In this document: positions 50,901 through 63,739 of the stretch, one piece after another | How the letters are laid out: the number at the start of each line of letters is the position of its first letter | Position numbering within the stretch: the stretch's first letter is position 1 | From: Chaetorhynchus papuensis | Taxonomy: Eukaryota; Chordata; Aves; Passeriformes; Rhipiduridae | Reading direction: 5' to 3' | DNA: 64,000 bases | Assembly (NCBI GenBank): GCA_013396525.1 | Contig: VWYX01000740.1 | Location: 62,001-126,000, forward strand | Translations under genes and position numbers: made by a program | Notes under the pieces: generated by a model | What the model saw: only the letters and a program-made list of their open reading frames with translations | Database searches by the model: none | Told to the model about the DNA's origin: nothing

Positions 50901-53900
50901 ACCGAAAAAGCTGTTTATTGTATAGCAAGAAGAAAACTGACTTGAAAACAAAAAACCCAACCAATATTAGTCACACAGTTTTTGGAAAAAGGTTTATATT
51001 GGAGTATGGGCAATGCACACAATGATAACACTCAGGGAAGATAAAATATTTCCTTAAAAAAAAAAATAAAATAATCAAAAGTCATCCGTCATGACCTAAG
51101 TAAAAATGATTATATGTGTACTGAAAGGGGAGAAACAACCCAACACCAAAATCAAACACTAAACCCTTCATCTAAAAGGTTTTCAAAAATCTCCTGGGTT
51201 TGGCTCCAACACAGTTACTTTTCCTTTTAGTAGCTGGTTCAGGGCTGTGTTTTGGATTTAGCAGGAGGATAATGTTGACACCACACTGATGTTTCGGTTG
51301 TTGCTAAGCTGTGCTCACCCTAAATCAAGGACTTTTCAGTGCCTCATGCTCTGCCAGTGAGAAGCTACACGAGAACCTGGAGGGAAGCACGGCCAGGACA
51401 GATGACCTGAACTGGTCAAAGGGATGTTCCTTAACATGGGACACCATGCCCAGAGTATAAACTGGGGGAAGCTGGGGCTAATCACAGCCAGGGGATGGGT
51501 TTGGCATTGATCACTGGGTGGTGAGCAACTGCATTGTGCATCATCTGTCTTTTTGGGTTTTATGGCACTCTCTCCCTCTCCTTTTTATAGTAATTATCAT
51601 TATCATTAGTATTATCTTTTACTTAATTATTAAAATGTTCTTATCTCAAACCGTGAGTTCTACATTCTTTTCTTTCCTGATTGTTGTCTCCAAACCATTG
51701 GAGGAGGGAAAGAGGTAGAGGGGCTGTGCTGTATTTATTTGTCAACTGGAGTTAAATCTTGATAAAAATATATATTCCATGTTTTATCCGCAGGACAGCA
51801 CTTCTTTCTGGGCTGATATTCAGAGTTTCAGCAACCCCACGTTGATGGGTGTGATCAGAGGCAAGCAGTGATCTAATAACCATGGTGAGATGCCTGCTGT
51901 CAACATCAAAGGCTGAAGTTCTGGACTCAGAAATTCCAGCTGGGACATTCATGTGTCCTGTGTCACACAAATCAAGCTGTTCCCAACACTTTGCTCTCTT
52001 ATCCTCATCCAAACTTCACATTGTGGAGTCACTTTGGTGTGAAAATCACTCATGATTCTTGGGCAGGGCCAAGGTGTCAGGAATGATTTCACTGCTTGGA
52101 ACTTCCCAGGAAATGAGATCCGCACAGGGGCATTGGCTGAAATGGTGAATCAGTTTGGGAGGCAGATTTCTGCTTTTTTCTTAATGTTCGTGGGGGAAGG
52201 AGGGAAATGGGTGTTTCTTTGCACTCATCAAGGCAAAACAATACATTTCACTGCTCATTTGTATTGTTCTTACACAAGGAATGCACGTTCACAATGATCA
52301 CTGCACCTCATTGCTACCTGTCACATGAAAAATAGGGCAATTTTTGAGCCTCCTTGCTCATCCTCCAGGAGCACGCCAGAGCAGAATTGCTGTTGCACAA
52401 GTTCTGCCCTCCCTCCATCCTATACCACCAACTTCCCAGAAGTGAAGCAGATTTATAAACGCTTTCCTGCTTCTGACAAGGCTTCTTGGAGAAGTTTACA
52501 ACTCGGCTTTGTTTGCAGTTGATTTCTTCCTGTAACAAGCTTCTCCCCACCCGGGCATGGAAGTGGTGATTTGACAGTCCTGACACGGCAAGAGGGGAAC
52601 GAGAGTGGGAAATTTCTACACTTCCCCTGCTCTGAGCAGAGAACAAATGGGAAGCTCGATGACTTTTGCTGTTTTAGAAGTCAGTGGGTCACACTGTCCA
52701 TTTCCAGTGCGATGGCTCAGTCATTCTCAACCCTCTCCTTTTGTCTTTACGAGGAACAAAGCTCAGAAAACCAAAAAACTGAGATGCTCCCTGCAGTTTA
52801 ACTTCCTGCAGGCTTGTGATCAGCTGGGAGAAAATAAGGGTAGAGCTACTTTCTTTACAATGAAAATGTCAAACTCTTCAGACAACCCATTGATGTGGAA
52901 ATACCATAGTTCTGTGAGAACTGTCCAATTCTGTGGGCAGGAGGGACTGGGGAGCTGCAGAAAAGGTGGAAAATTTTCCAAGTTGTTTCTTACTCTCTTT
53001 AGCCAATCTTTGCCAGATTTGGTCACGTTTAGGTTGGAAGCAAAGCCCTTAGCACAGCATTAGCTTTTACACAAAGAAGTATTCAAAAGAATCTTTAAAA
53101 TTTTGTTATATTTTTTTTTTCCTGGTTAAAATATACTTATAAACACTGCAACTCTGCTATTAAGTAAAGCAGAGGGACCAGAGTGAGCTCAGACAAAGTT
53201 GCAAGAATGGAAAAGTTGAGTAAGTAAGATCCAGAAGAAACCTTAAAGAACTGGGAGTGTGATTCCAGAGGGAAAGGAAGATTTGTGATTAACTGAGGAT
53301 GGCTAAAATAGATGTTACAGAAGAGACAAGCATCAGTTGTTCCTTCTCATCATTATGGGCAGGAGAAATGGGTTTACAAGACAGCAGGGAGGAATTAGAT
53401 CAAATATTAGGGAAAACATGGCAACTAAAAAAAAAAAATCTTCATAACTACAAGGAAAACTAGGCAGTGGATTTGGTTGCCAAGGGGAGGATGTGAATCA
53501 CTGTCAGTGAAGATCTTTGTAGTTGAACAGCCATCTGTTGCAGAATTAAATCTCCATTGTAGTGTTAGATTAGGGTTAAAATATGTAGTTATTGCTGTTA
53601 TTGGAGCTAGAGTGAGTCTTGCATAACTGGTATTCATAATTATGGATAATCCAACTGAAACCTGCTTTTTTCTTGTTTGTTTCAGGTTTTGTTTTCTTTT
53701 TTTTCCCCCCCTTTTATTATGCCCCGTGTCTACGAAGGATTGTGTAATAAAACAACTGCTACATTTTGCTTTTCCTCCTATTTATTCATCACAGGAAACC
53801 AAAATATCCAAATACACCAAAACAGGAATCAAAATATGGCAAATATAATGGGATAGGTGGGGAAGGTATCTTGTATTTTCTTCAGTAAACCACCAAAATC

Positions 53901-55681
53901 TGTTTGCATCGCAGGAAGGTGAATAAGCTGATACCCCCTTGTAAGGAGAGGAGATGCAGATATGCCTTAGTTTAAATGGCAGTGGAAAAAAAAAAAACCT
54001 CATGGTGATCTGTCCCTTCTCTGTTTATCATAGAATCATTAAATTATATTAAAATTTGAAAGCTGTCTCTTCCTTTCTTCTCTCCTGCAAGTAGTGATGG
54101 TTTTTATCCTTACACAGGGTTTTAGTTCAGGAAGATACCAACTCGTGGAGGGTACCAGAAGTTTGGGGAGTAAGCAAAAAGAGCAGTGTTCAATCCTGAT
54201 TTTTAAAGATAGTGCTTAAGAGTGGGACAATAGAGAATTTGTGGAAAAAAACCCCCAGAATTTCTCATAGAGAAAGACCTTGAGTCTTTGTAAACTCCTG
54301 CTAAAGTATGGAGATACTCAAGGGTCAGCTAAAATATGGTAATCATGGATATCCTGATCCCTCTGAAGAGGCTGGAAAGGCTAAAACAGAAGCTTGGCTT
54401 ATTGGGTTAATCTCATCTTTTGTCTTTCTACTAAGCCCTGAAGATGGTTCCAGGATTTGAAATATGCAGTCTTCAAAATTAAAATATTGCCTGATCTTTC
54501 TGGAAAGGCAGTTCAAACCTCTGCATGAAAAGACATTGAATCTGGTAGCTTGTTGGAAAAGAGTCAGAATTTATTCCTCCCCCAGACTTGAAAATGTATC
54601 ATAATCATCAGGGTTTAACCATTTAAGCACTCATCTATATGTTCATTTGTACATATTTCTTGCTGTTTTCCTTCAAAAGCTTTTATTCCAGTTTTTTCCC
54701 TAACGTGAACAATTTGTCTGAGCTGAGAACTATTTCTATGGCCCTTAGGTTTGTAAGGAGAGAGCACTTGCATGTTATTATGTCATTTCCTCAAATAAGG
54801 GTCTGTGTTGCAAGATAGAGGAGTTAATTAGGGTTCTCTTTTCTCTTTAGTCATTCCTGAATCACCATGCTGTGTAATTACTCAGCTACTACTGTGCAAT
54901 CAAAATAATAATATGTTTCTTACTTTCCTCATCACTACTGTAACCAGTGCAAGCAGAACGCTTACTTTTTGGCCCAGAATGTGACAGTGTGAAACCATCT
55001 GCAGGATAACCACAGGCACGGGCTTATCTGTGGCCCACAGGCCACCAGGAGCGAAGAGCTGACTTAACTCATCTTGTACCACTCATAATTAACACCATGA
55101 TCACCACTTGGGTGTCACTGACTTCACTATTGGGTTTGCTTTCCTTCCAGTCTGAGCTCCCAATCTGATGGGTGCTGTGTGAAGCTGTCTGATAATTGCT
55201 GAGTCTCTAGAAATTAAGATCTCTGAGCAAGAGGTTGGTCACTGACCTCACTCAAATTTTGACCCTTCTTCTGTCCATTTTTTTCTAGAAGCAGCATGTC
55301 ACAAGAACACTTAAATTAATGTGATGGGTCAACCCTGTCTGGATGTGAGGTTCTCACCAAGCCACCCTATCACTTCCCTCCTCAGCAGGATAGGGAGTGA
55401 GGGAGGGAGGGGAGGAAATAAAATGGATAAATCTTACAGATCAAAACAAAGTCTGCTCATTAAAGCAAAGGCCCCGTGCAGAAGCAAAGGAAAACAAAAG
55501 ATTTATTCTCTACTTCATGTCAGAAGGGGCTGTCCAGCCACTTCCTGAGAAGTAGGGCTGCAGTGTGCTCGGTGGCTGCTCTGGAAGACAAACATTGTGA
55601 TAACAAATGCCCCACCCACTCCCTTCTCTTAACCTTTATTGCTGAGCACATGTGATATGGTGTGGAACATCCCCCTGGCCA

Positions 55682-55788
55682 GGTGCTAATAACACCAAAG
55701 GTTGTGGATTCAGTCCCTGTATGGGCCATTATTTTCAAAGTTGGACTTGATTATTCTTGTGGGTCCTTTCCATCCCAGAATATCCTGT
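55682..55788 (+). mobile_element. tRNA-Ile/CR1 chimeric SINE (TguSINE1-like), 5' truncated
   Basis: The first 47 bases (55682-55728) match the 3' half of tRNA-Ile(AAU): anticodon arm GGTGCTAATAAC, then the T arm as GGATTCAGTCC and the acceptor end TATGGGCCA. After a short spacer comes a CR1-type tail, TTGGACTTGATTATTCTTGT then GGGTCCTTTCCATCCCAGAA and TATCCTGT. This head-and-tail arrangement is that of TguSINE1, known from songbirds. The 5' half of the tRNA, with the A box, is missing, so the copy could not drive pol III transcription. It sits inside the LTR described above. Confidence 0.75.
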
Positions 55789-55874
55789 AAGGTTTGGATC
55801 AGCTGTCTGGACTGTGTCTTTTCCCAAGATCTTTCCCAAACTCAGCCTAGTATGAGAGAGAAATGTTGGAGAAA

Positions 55875-56350
55875 ATCACAGAATCACAGAATGGTTTGGG
55901 TTAAAGAAAGCTTAAAGTTCATCTAATTCCAACCCCCCTGCTATGGGCAGGGACACCTTCCACCATCCCAGGTTGCTCCAAGCCCTGTCCAGCCTGGCCT
56001 TGGACACTTCCAGGAATGAGGCAGCCACAGCATTCCTGGACAACATTTTTTAGTCCCTCACCACCCTAACAGGGAACAATTTTTTCCTAAAATCCAATCT
56101 ACACCTTTCCTCTATCGGTTTGAAGCCATTCCCCCTTGTCCTGTCACTTCATGGTTTTGTAAATAAGCTCTCTCCATCTTTCCTGTAGGGTCCCTGCAGG
56201 TACTGAAAGGCCACAGTTGGGTCACCCTGAAGCATCTCTTTTCCAGGGTGAACAATCCCAATTGTCCCAGCCTTTCCTCCCAGCAGAGCTGCTCTATCCC
56301 GCTGATCACCCTGGTGCCTCCTCTGAACTCACTCCAACATGTTGATGCTC
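55875..56350 (-). mobile_element. CR1 LINE 3' end, antisense, longest copy in window
   Basis: About 475 bases. It begins with antisense tail copies (ATCACAGAATCACAGAATGG) and continues through CTGCTATGGGCAGGGACACC, AGCCTGGCCTTGGACACTTC, GAGGCAGCCACAGCATTCCT, CCTTGTCCTGTCACTTCATG and GTGAACAATCCCAATTGTCC. LTR-like text resumes right after it, so it inserted into the LTR. It has no intact coding frame. Confidence 0.95.
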
Positions 56351-58349
56351 AGAAGTAGCCAAAGTGCTCTTGTGTCCCCAACACCTTCCTAGCCACCAAC
56401 ACGCAGCTCAGCTGCTCGGCGGAAAATTAATTCCACCTCAGCCAGACCCAGCAGAGTCAGGGACAAGACCCAGACTGAAATGACTGAAATCTGGACCCCT
56501 TTTTTTCAGCATCTAAACATATGTATGCAGAGGGAGAAATTTCTGACCTAGGCACTCAATGTCCTTGTCCTAACACAATGCCTGTGGACATTTGAGAAAT
56601 GCCAGGCTATTGAAGACACCCACATTGATGGATTCAGGGAACACCTGTGCTATTCCTGACCATCTGGAAGCTAAGCAGGATGAACCAGGACAGCTCAAAT
56701 ATCAGCAGCCACAAATGTTCAAGTAATTGAATCCCGTCCCAGATGTCTGGATGCACATTGAAGTCTACAAGGACCAGGAGGCAATTTTCCATTAGGAAGG
56801 TAAAAAAAAGTCACTGCCAAAAGAAAGATATTCAGCCTATCCCTTATATGTTCCATCACACTGCTGCTCACCTCAGGACATGTGACAGCAGCACTCTGTG
56901 TTCTTGTATTAAAAAGAATTGGATTTCTTAATGGGCAGCACAGAGAGTGAAGCAGAGCCACAGAGTCCTGACTTCTCCAGCATCCACAGTTAATCAATTC
57001 CATTTTTGAATGCATAGTACTCAAGTTTTGCCATTAGTCAGGTGGAAAAAAAAAAGACCAAAAAAATGTCTCAGTGGTGTCTGTCATCAGGCCACTTTTT
57101 CTTAACCTCTCCCATGATTGTGATGTTCAGGGATTTACTGATTATCTAATCTTTGGCCAACAGTATTATCAAAAGAACAGTCAGTGCCCTTCCCAAAGTA
57201 AAATTTGGCAGTGCAATGGCTGGAAAGAAATAAACGTAATTTTGTAAAAGAACAGGGTTATAATTTAAGTAATGAAATTGCTATCCACCTGCTTAATTAA
57301 ATACAAATGTTTCTTCATGAGTGAATTTTGCATAGTCCCTGGTTAGGATAGCAGCAGTTTATTAGAGAAGAGTTAGGAAAAAAAACCTTTCTCTCCTACC
57401 CTATTCAATGAAAACATAAAGGCAGCTAATCACTGCTTCAGTAGGTCTCTTTAGTTTATTATTAATATTCTAGTGCTAAATGTGATTTTCTGTATGGTGT
57501 ATCAAGCACACATGGGTTTGCTCCTTTCTGAAAGCATGGCAAATTCCTATTTTCACTGGCTAATACCCTTTTTTGCCAGGAATTGTTCCATTAATTTAGA
57601 AAAATAATGTTCCTTTTATATCTTATTCCTACTCAATCCTTCAGTAAAAATGGTTTGTGATTTTACAAGGTTTGGAACATTTGCACAGTGGAGCTCATTC
57701 TGAAGTTCACCTCAGAGACATGAGAGGTAGTGACAGTTTCAATCTGTTTCCTAGAAAAAAAATGGGCAGAAAAATTGTCTTCTCTCTCATTAGTTTCTGA
57801 ACTTCTTTAAAAAAAATAAAGAAAGTAGAAGAATTAGATCTGTTTTTCTTGCCAGTTTGACTAGGAAATGAATTCCTGGATGGAAGAGAAAATATGACAC
57901 TTTTATAAACTGTTTTCTCTTCTCAAATTCTCCTTTGTTTCAAAGGCTGCTCACTTTGCCCGCCCCTGAAGACAGCTCTGTTGGCAGTGCACTTCAAGGA
58001 CAGATCTTCTGTGACTGATGAAAATCCAACAAAATACAGGAACATGGCTCAAAGAGACTTTAAGACATCAGCCAAGCCACTATCCAGCCCCAAGGCAGTC
58101 TCAGTCATCACTCCCATGGGTGTTTGTCTGATCTTTTTGAATACCCATCCAGTGACGGAGATTCTGCACTTTCTTCTCTTAATTTCTCAAAGGTTTTAAA
58201 AATTTTTACTGACACAAAGATTTTTCCGGACATCAGATCCACAATTTTCCCCTTGCACCTTTAGCCAGTGTCTTTTTTGCCCGATCTGACACAGCAAAAT
58301 TATTCCTGTTTCCTTTCCAAAGGTCTTTTATAACACAAGAGGTGTCATG

Positions 58350-58460
58350 TCACTGTGGTGTAGTGGAAGGTGTCCCTGCCACTGCAGGGGGTTGGAACTG
58401 GATGATCTTTAATGTTCCTTCCAACCCAAACCATTCCATGACCGTGTGGCTCTGTGATGT
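58350..58460 (+). mobile_element. CR1 3'-end fragment
   Basis: GTGGAAGGTGTCCCTGCCACTG-like text (written here as GGTGTCCCTGCC), then GGTTGGAACTGGATGATCTT and CCTTCCAACCCAAACCATTC: sense CR1 3' end with a decayed tail. Confidence 0.9.
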
Positions 58461-60343
58461 ATCTCCTTCATCTCTTTTGGCTAAACCATTGCTTTCCTTC
58501 TGACCTTTCCCCTTACTCTGCATTTTCCTGGCCTCTCCTCAAACTCTCTGCTTGCCTCTGGATTATTTCCAGCAGATCCAAAGCTTTCTTGAAAAATACT
58601 TCCTAAATAGGCTTTGTCTTAGACTGGTCAAGTTGCTCTGCTAGTTTGAGTGCTTACCATCATAAGTATTGCTTTATTCAGGAAATAATTCCCTCAATTA
58701 TACACCCAATAATTTTGCCCTTTCTCCATTATTGCGACATCACTGACATCATTTACTCACTTGTGTAGCCACCTCAACTCTTGGGTGCTTTTTTGGAGGC
58801 CTGTTGATTTTTGCAGCTGTTTCTGTCATATTTTATCCTGAAGTTATTAATGTAGAAAGGGAATTGCTTTCCTTCTCTGATGTAAGGCACTGGTTGAGGA
58901 TGACTAGCAGACAATGATGAATTATGAATTTAAGGATCATTTTTAGAGCTTGCAAGGTGTTAATGAACAACTAATTAAAAGAGAACCGAGAGAGAGAAAT
59001 TTTGGACCACACAGTAATCATGTTCCAGTATTTCTGCATCCAAAACCTTCTGTTTTTTTCTTTATCCCCTTGAGAGAAATGTTAAACGCAGAACTCAAAT
59101 GACAAAGTTGTGTGTCTGGAAACATCACCTGATGGGCACCTACCCTCTCCTAAAACTGGCCCCTCTCCCCTACGAGGGGATGCCTTCTCTCTTCCACTGC
59201 CCACATTTACGAGGTGCCCTGGGGAACTGGTTCTGCTGGGGCAAATAAAGGTTTATTTCTAGTCTGGATCAGCTCCCTGCTCCAGTTCCCAGCAATGCCC
59301 ACAAATAGCTGTGGCAGGGAGGAAGCAGCCCAAAAGAAGTTGAAATGGTAGGGGGAAGAATTGCTAGAGCACTGTGTGGTCAAGTGGCTGTGCCGTAGCC
59401 TTGCTGCCAAACTGGAAAATCATCCCAGTGGAAATAAAATCAGTCAAGCACACTGGCACACCACTCAGTGTATAAGTGCTTAAACAGATTTAATTTCACT
59501 TGATAAAATTAATGCTCTACATTTTCCACTGTTTGGACAGCTTTAGTTGAAATCCATCAGCTCATTTCATACATGATACGAGTAAAACGATCAACCTCTT
59601 ACAGTGCAATGAAAAATTAATTTGACTGTTTAATTACCACTATGCATATTTTTAAACTTAAAAATGGTAATTCAAGGCCTCATTTATAAAGCTCCTTTAA
59701 GCTCTGGGTTGTGTAAAGTTTCAAACGTTCCCTTTTTTCCTCAGAAATGAAACATTCATCTGTCACGTCTGCACAACAAAACTGCCTATTCTTGGAGCTG
59801 TGGTTAAATGACTTAGGCCCAGCCTTCCCCCTCCCCTCCCCTCCCACACCTTCCCTCTAAATTTCAATAGTATTAAAGATCTGTCATAGCAATAAGAGGC
59901 TCTGTAAGACAATGGTAGAGACTGAAATTTCCTTTATTTCCTTGTAGATTTGCCCCCAGTGTTAAAAATTTCACCACAGCAGTCTGTGCCCATGGGGGTG
60001 ACCTTGGTAGCCCACAGAAGAATTCCTGGCTCCATTTTCACTTTGGACTCTGCTGGTTGGATTAATGACTTCAAGAAAAATGCCACTTGTAGCTTTTTTT
60101 CTCAATGTTGAATTCTAATACCTTTTTTGGGGCTTGTTACTTGGGAAATATGAAGCTGTAGCAACATCATCACAGAAGCTGTAGCTATTTAACTCAAATT
60201 GTTTGCTTTTAGCTTTGGAAGATCCATGGGGTTTATACCTCAATGAAATAAGTTGTTACTGCCTTTTTTAGTTAAATTGTGAAATAATAATTTAGCGTAT
60301 TAAGGTTTCCTCCATCTTTTCATCATCATAAGACAACTAAATA

Positions 60344-60475
60344 ATGAATCATGGACTGGTTTAGATTGAAAGGAACCTAGAAGACCGTCAATTCCCCCCC
60401 CTGCCATGGACAGGGACACCTTTCACTATCCCAGGTTGCTCCAAGCCCTGTCCAACCTGGTCTTGGACATTTCAG
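60344..60475 (-). mobile_element. CR1 3'-end fragment, antisense
   Basis: ATGAATCATGGACTGGTTTA, CCTGCCATGGACAGGGACAC, CCCAGGTTGCTCCAAGCC and CCTGGTCTTGGACATTTCA. It forms an inverted pair with the sense copy 40 bases further on. Confidence 0.9.
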
Positions 60476-60511
60476 CTGTGGATTAATCTATGTGTAAATG
60501 TCTTTGTAAGC

Positions 60512-60642
60512 ACGAGAGCTTTCCCAGAGAAATTGTGGAAAACCCATTCCTGGAAGTATTGAAGTCTGGCTTAGATGGAGCGTGGAGCAACCTGGTGAAC
60601 TCTAAGATCCCTTCCAAGCCAAACCATTCTGTGGTTTTGTGA
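60512..60642 (+). mobile_element. CR1 3'-end fragment
   Basis: Sense copy: CCAGAGAAATTGTGGAAAAC, then TTCCTGGAAGTATTGAAGTC, TAAGATCCCTTCCAAGCCAA and ACCATTCTGTGG. Its 5' side faces the 5' side of the antisense copy at 60344-60475. Confidence 0.85.
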
Positions 60643-61268
60643 CAACGGAGAGGTCTTGTAGAGGGAGAAAAAGTGGCAGAAAAAACTCAAGAGGTTTCTA
60701 TAAGTTTTGGGATGCTGCTCCATGTGTCAGGAGAAGAGTGAAGAAACAGGGGTGGCAGGGCTGGGAGGAAGCAACAAGTTTTTGTGAAATCAGCCAATGT
60801 CTCATAAACTACACAAACTTTTAACACAAACTGAAGCCATTCCTCAAAAAGCTGCAAGAGAATCCTTGAGAGAGCTGTGAAAATGTCAGGTTTTCACCTT
60901 TGGAAAGCTCACAGGGGGAAAAGCAGCTCCTTTTAGTGCATATCCAGTGTCTGCTCTGCAGCTCTGCCATCCTGAAGGCAAACTGCCACCACTAGAAAAC
61001 TTGGCAGAGGAGCTGCTGGAACACGGAATGTGTTGATGGTGGAGGTGATGAGTGGAGAGAAGATGTAGTAATTACTGATCTACTACGTGCCTGACTCTGC
61101 TCAGGAGGAGTGTGGGAGCAGGCTTGCAGAGGTGGTAGTATTCAAGGACTGGTAGGAAGTGAGAAGTTTGTGCCTGTGCAAAACTGGTCCTTCAGATGTG
61201 CTTTTATGGTGAAACTAAGCAGCTCGAAGTTCTGTTGGTTATTGTGGAAACTTTTTTGTTTAAATGTA

Positions 61269-61283
61269 AAAAAAAAAAAAAAA
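61269..61283. repeat. Poly-A tract
   Basis: Fifteen or so A, followed 40 bases on by another A run. Not attached to a recognisable element. Confidence 0.75.
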
Positions 61284-63607
61284 GTCATTTTAATGGAATA
61301 ATAATAAAAAAAAAGGACCCATAAGCCCATTATTTTCTTTTAGACGTGTCCTTCTCCTTAACCACAAACAGCTGGAAATTTGCACACAACAGCGACAGTA
61401 GGAAGGAACTCATTTTAATGGAATGTCTGCACTGCAGAGTGGCAGAATAAGGCTGAAAATACAGAAAAGCCAGGTTTTCCAAAATGATCCATGGTGATCA
61501 GAGTTCCTATATGGTGGATTTCAGCATAAGGCCCCTTCATACCGATATTAACTCTGCCTGAAAAACGAAAACCTTTTGAGATATCTTTTACCGGTCTTTG
61601 TGTTCCCTGGTAGGATGAAAAGTGGCAGGCAATGCCTTCTGTGGTTTTTATAGGCATGACTTCAGCAGCACTGAATAAACACACGGAATGGTTCAGATGT
61701 GGTGGCTGAAATGGAAAATTCTAATGTGGACACCAGAAGCTTACTCAGAAGCATCTTATTTTTCTAATACATGGACCAAAAAAGTGCATCCCCGTGGAAT
61801 GGGAGATGTTGCTCCTCTGGAATGGGGTCTGTTTATGATCCTCTGTGAAACAGCAGTGGGAATGGCTGTGGGGTGCATGATCAGTAGACAATTTATGGGA
61901 CAGCCTAAAGGTTATTAACCTTAAAGCACTGATACAGTGCAGGAAACCTGATGGATGCTCAGCCAAAATTGTTTCTTAAATCTGCAGTCTCTTTGGGAAG
62001 GAGGGCAGAGAGAATGTATCTGAATTCTGGCATGAGCTTGTGATGACAGCACCGGTCACAATGGTTTTATAAAATTTTCAAGGGTTATAACAATATTAAA
62101 TGTTTATAAGACAGCTAAAACTCCTTGCTGTAGTCTTACTTCTGAAAGCACTTCGAATTCAGGACAACCTGAATATTTACACTCTCCTCAAATGGGAATA
62201 CAAGGTAACCAACAAAATGAAGGTAAGAACTGAATCCTGTCACCAAACATTATTTTGAAGGGATGTGTGATGGTGAAATAAAACTTTGTAGGTCTAATTT
62301 CTCTTACAAGCTTTTTTTCATAACTTTACCAACTGAAAAAATAGATTAAAATTATGGGATGAAATTCTTCCATGTCACACCTCTGCAGGGAAATCTTGCA
62401 ATTCCTGAGAGTCTGTAGCTTCTGAAATGAGTTTAGGAAAAAGTATGAGATTTGTCCATGATAAATGCATTTACAAGTGTTCATTTACCAGTCTAGAGCT
62501 TCATCCTCTGGAACGAGCTGATTAAAAGTGACAGGAACATATCTCTAATTTTGTTTTGGACAAGCCTTTGAAAGCTTACATAATTAAGGCAAGGTATAAG
62601 GCTTTAGGGGAAAAGGAAATAAACCCTAAAGCACACACTTCAAGGAAAACTCATCAACTTCAGCTCCCCAGTGCCACTTTCTTGCACTGGATATGCTCAG
62701 TTCCCTTCCAGACCCTACAACCGTGCCCTGGAGGTTTCATCCCCACAGGTATCCCCAGCTGTAGATACAACTTCAGTTCCTCATAGCTGTAGTGACTCTG
62801 GGAGGTGGGAGGCTTCTCTGCAGGCTCTCAGCATTCCCACAATCTGTGTAGATGAGCAGTCAGAAGATATTTGAAACAACAAGAAGGATGAGCAGGTTTG
62901 ATGGACAAAGCAGTGCCAGAAATGAAAGCAGAGTTGTAGGGTGGACCACTGTGGGAAGCTGCGAATTGGGGTAAAGAATTGATTTTAAGGAGTGGCATGA
63001 TATGAGAACAGAAGAGCAGAGAACAATATTTGAAAGGGATTTCATATCTTGTCCCTCTGGTCTTGCAATGTCAACATTTGCCTAAGGTTGATGGGGAATT
63101 TGAAGCCCTTCAAGATGGTACAAATTGATAGCAAGTGCAATACATTCTCCCTTAGCTCTGAGTGGGAATGGGTATTTCTGGAGTGGGGTTCACCTGGCCT
63201 GCCTTGAAGCTCAGGATGAGATGGATGAGCTGAGTACAGTATTTCTGTACTTTGAAGGAGTTGACTCATTGACATTTAGACACTGAACTTTCAGAAGTCG
63301 GAAGCAAACTGGGAAGGATCCGATGTGAATTCTGCCTTCAAATCAAAGGCCAAACAGGCACACAGCAAAATTTGTGTTCACATGCCTGTTACTAGGCTTT
63401 GGTTTTGCATTTTAAAGTGTAGCACTGTGGTCATTACACTCCAGAAAAACACCCAGATACACTGGAGCCACACTAAGCAAAATGTTTCATTAGGAAAAAT
63501 TGACAATAACTGTGAGGAGAGGGTTTCTCTTATGCCATTCATGTTGATTTAATATAGGACTAGCAACATTTAGAGCTGTCCATCCTTCCTAAAACCATAT
63601 TGTGTTA

Positions 63608-63626
63608 AAAGAAAGAAAGAAAGAAA
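63608..63626. repeat. Short (AAAG)n microsatellite
   Basis: Four to five units of AAAG, about 300 bases before the predicted GHRHR start codon. Confidence 0.85.
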
Positions 63627-63739
63627 TGAGTCTTGCCAGGAGGGTAGAGAAATCCCATAATCTTGGCATCAATTACTCAATTCATCCAGTCCAGTCTTTG
63701 AGCAAAGTCAAAATGTTGGAAAGCTTAAACACGGCGTAG

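Larger units (their letters stand above)
55320..56454. mobile_element. Old endogenous-retrovirus solo LTR split by two insertions
   Basis: Begins TGTGATGGGTCAACCCTGTC and ends around CCAGACCCAGCAGA, the two ends of a common avian LTR that I recognise from recurrent bird repeats; inner stretches such as CAAGCCACCCTATCACTTCC, GGAAAACAAAAGATTTATTC, GGTTTGGATCAGCTGTCTGG and GAAAATTAATTCCACCTCAG occur in the order of that repeat. The LTR text is interrupted by a SINE (55682-55788) and by an antisense CR1 (55875-56350), leaving about 550 bases of LTR in three blocks. No internal retroviral region or coding sequence adjoins it, so it is a solo LTR. I cannot name the family or its orientation with confidence, and target-site duplications are not evident. 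Confidence 0.6.
38540..63720. other. AQP1 to GHRHR intergenic region
   Basis: About 25 kb with no exon I can support. It holds the repeats listed separately: CR1 copies at 39227, 39878, 40371, 46477, 55875, 58350, 60344 and 60512; a solo LTR split by insertions (55320-56454); a tRNA-Ile SINE (55682-55788); an ATG-repeat microsatellite (46671-46729); and a 24-base tandem duplication (47942-47989). The long stretches between them, notably 40690-46476, 46730-55319 and 60643-63720, are AT-rich unique sequence with scattered A or T runs and no gene-like signal. Regulatory elements for either neighbour could be here but cannot be picked out without comparison to other birds. Confidence 0.75.
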
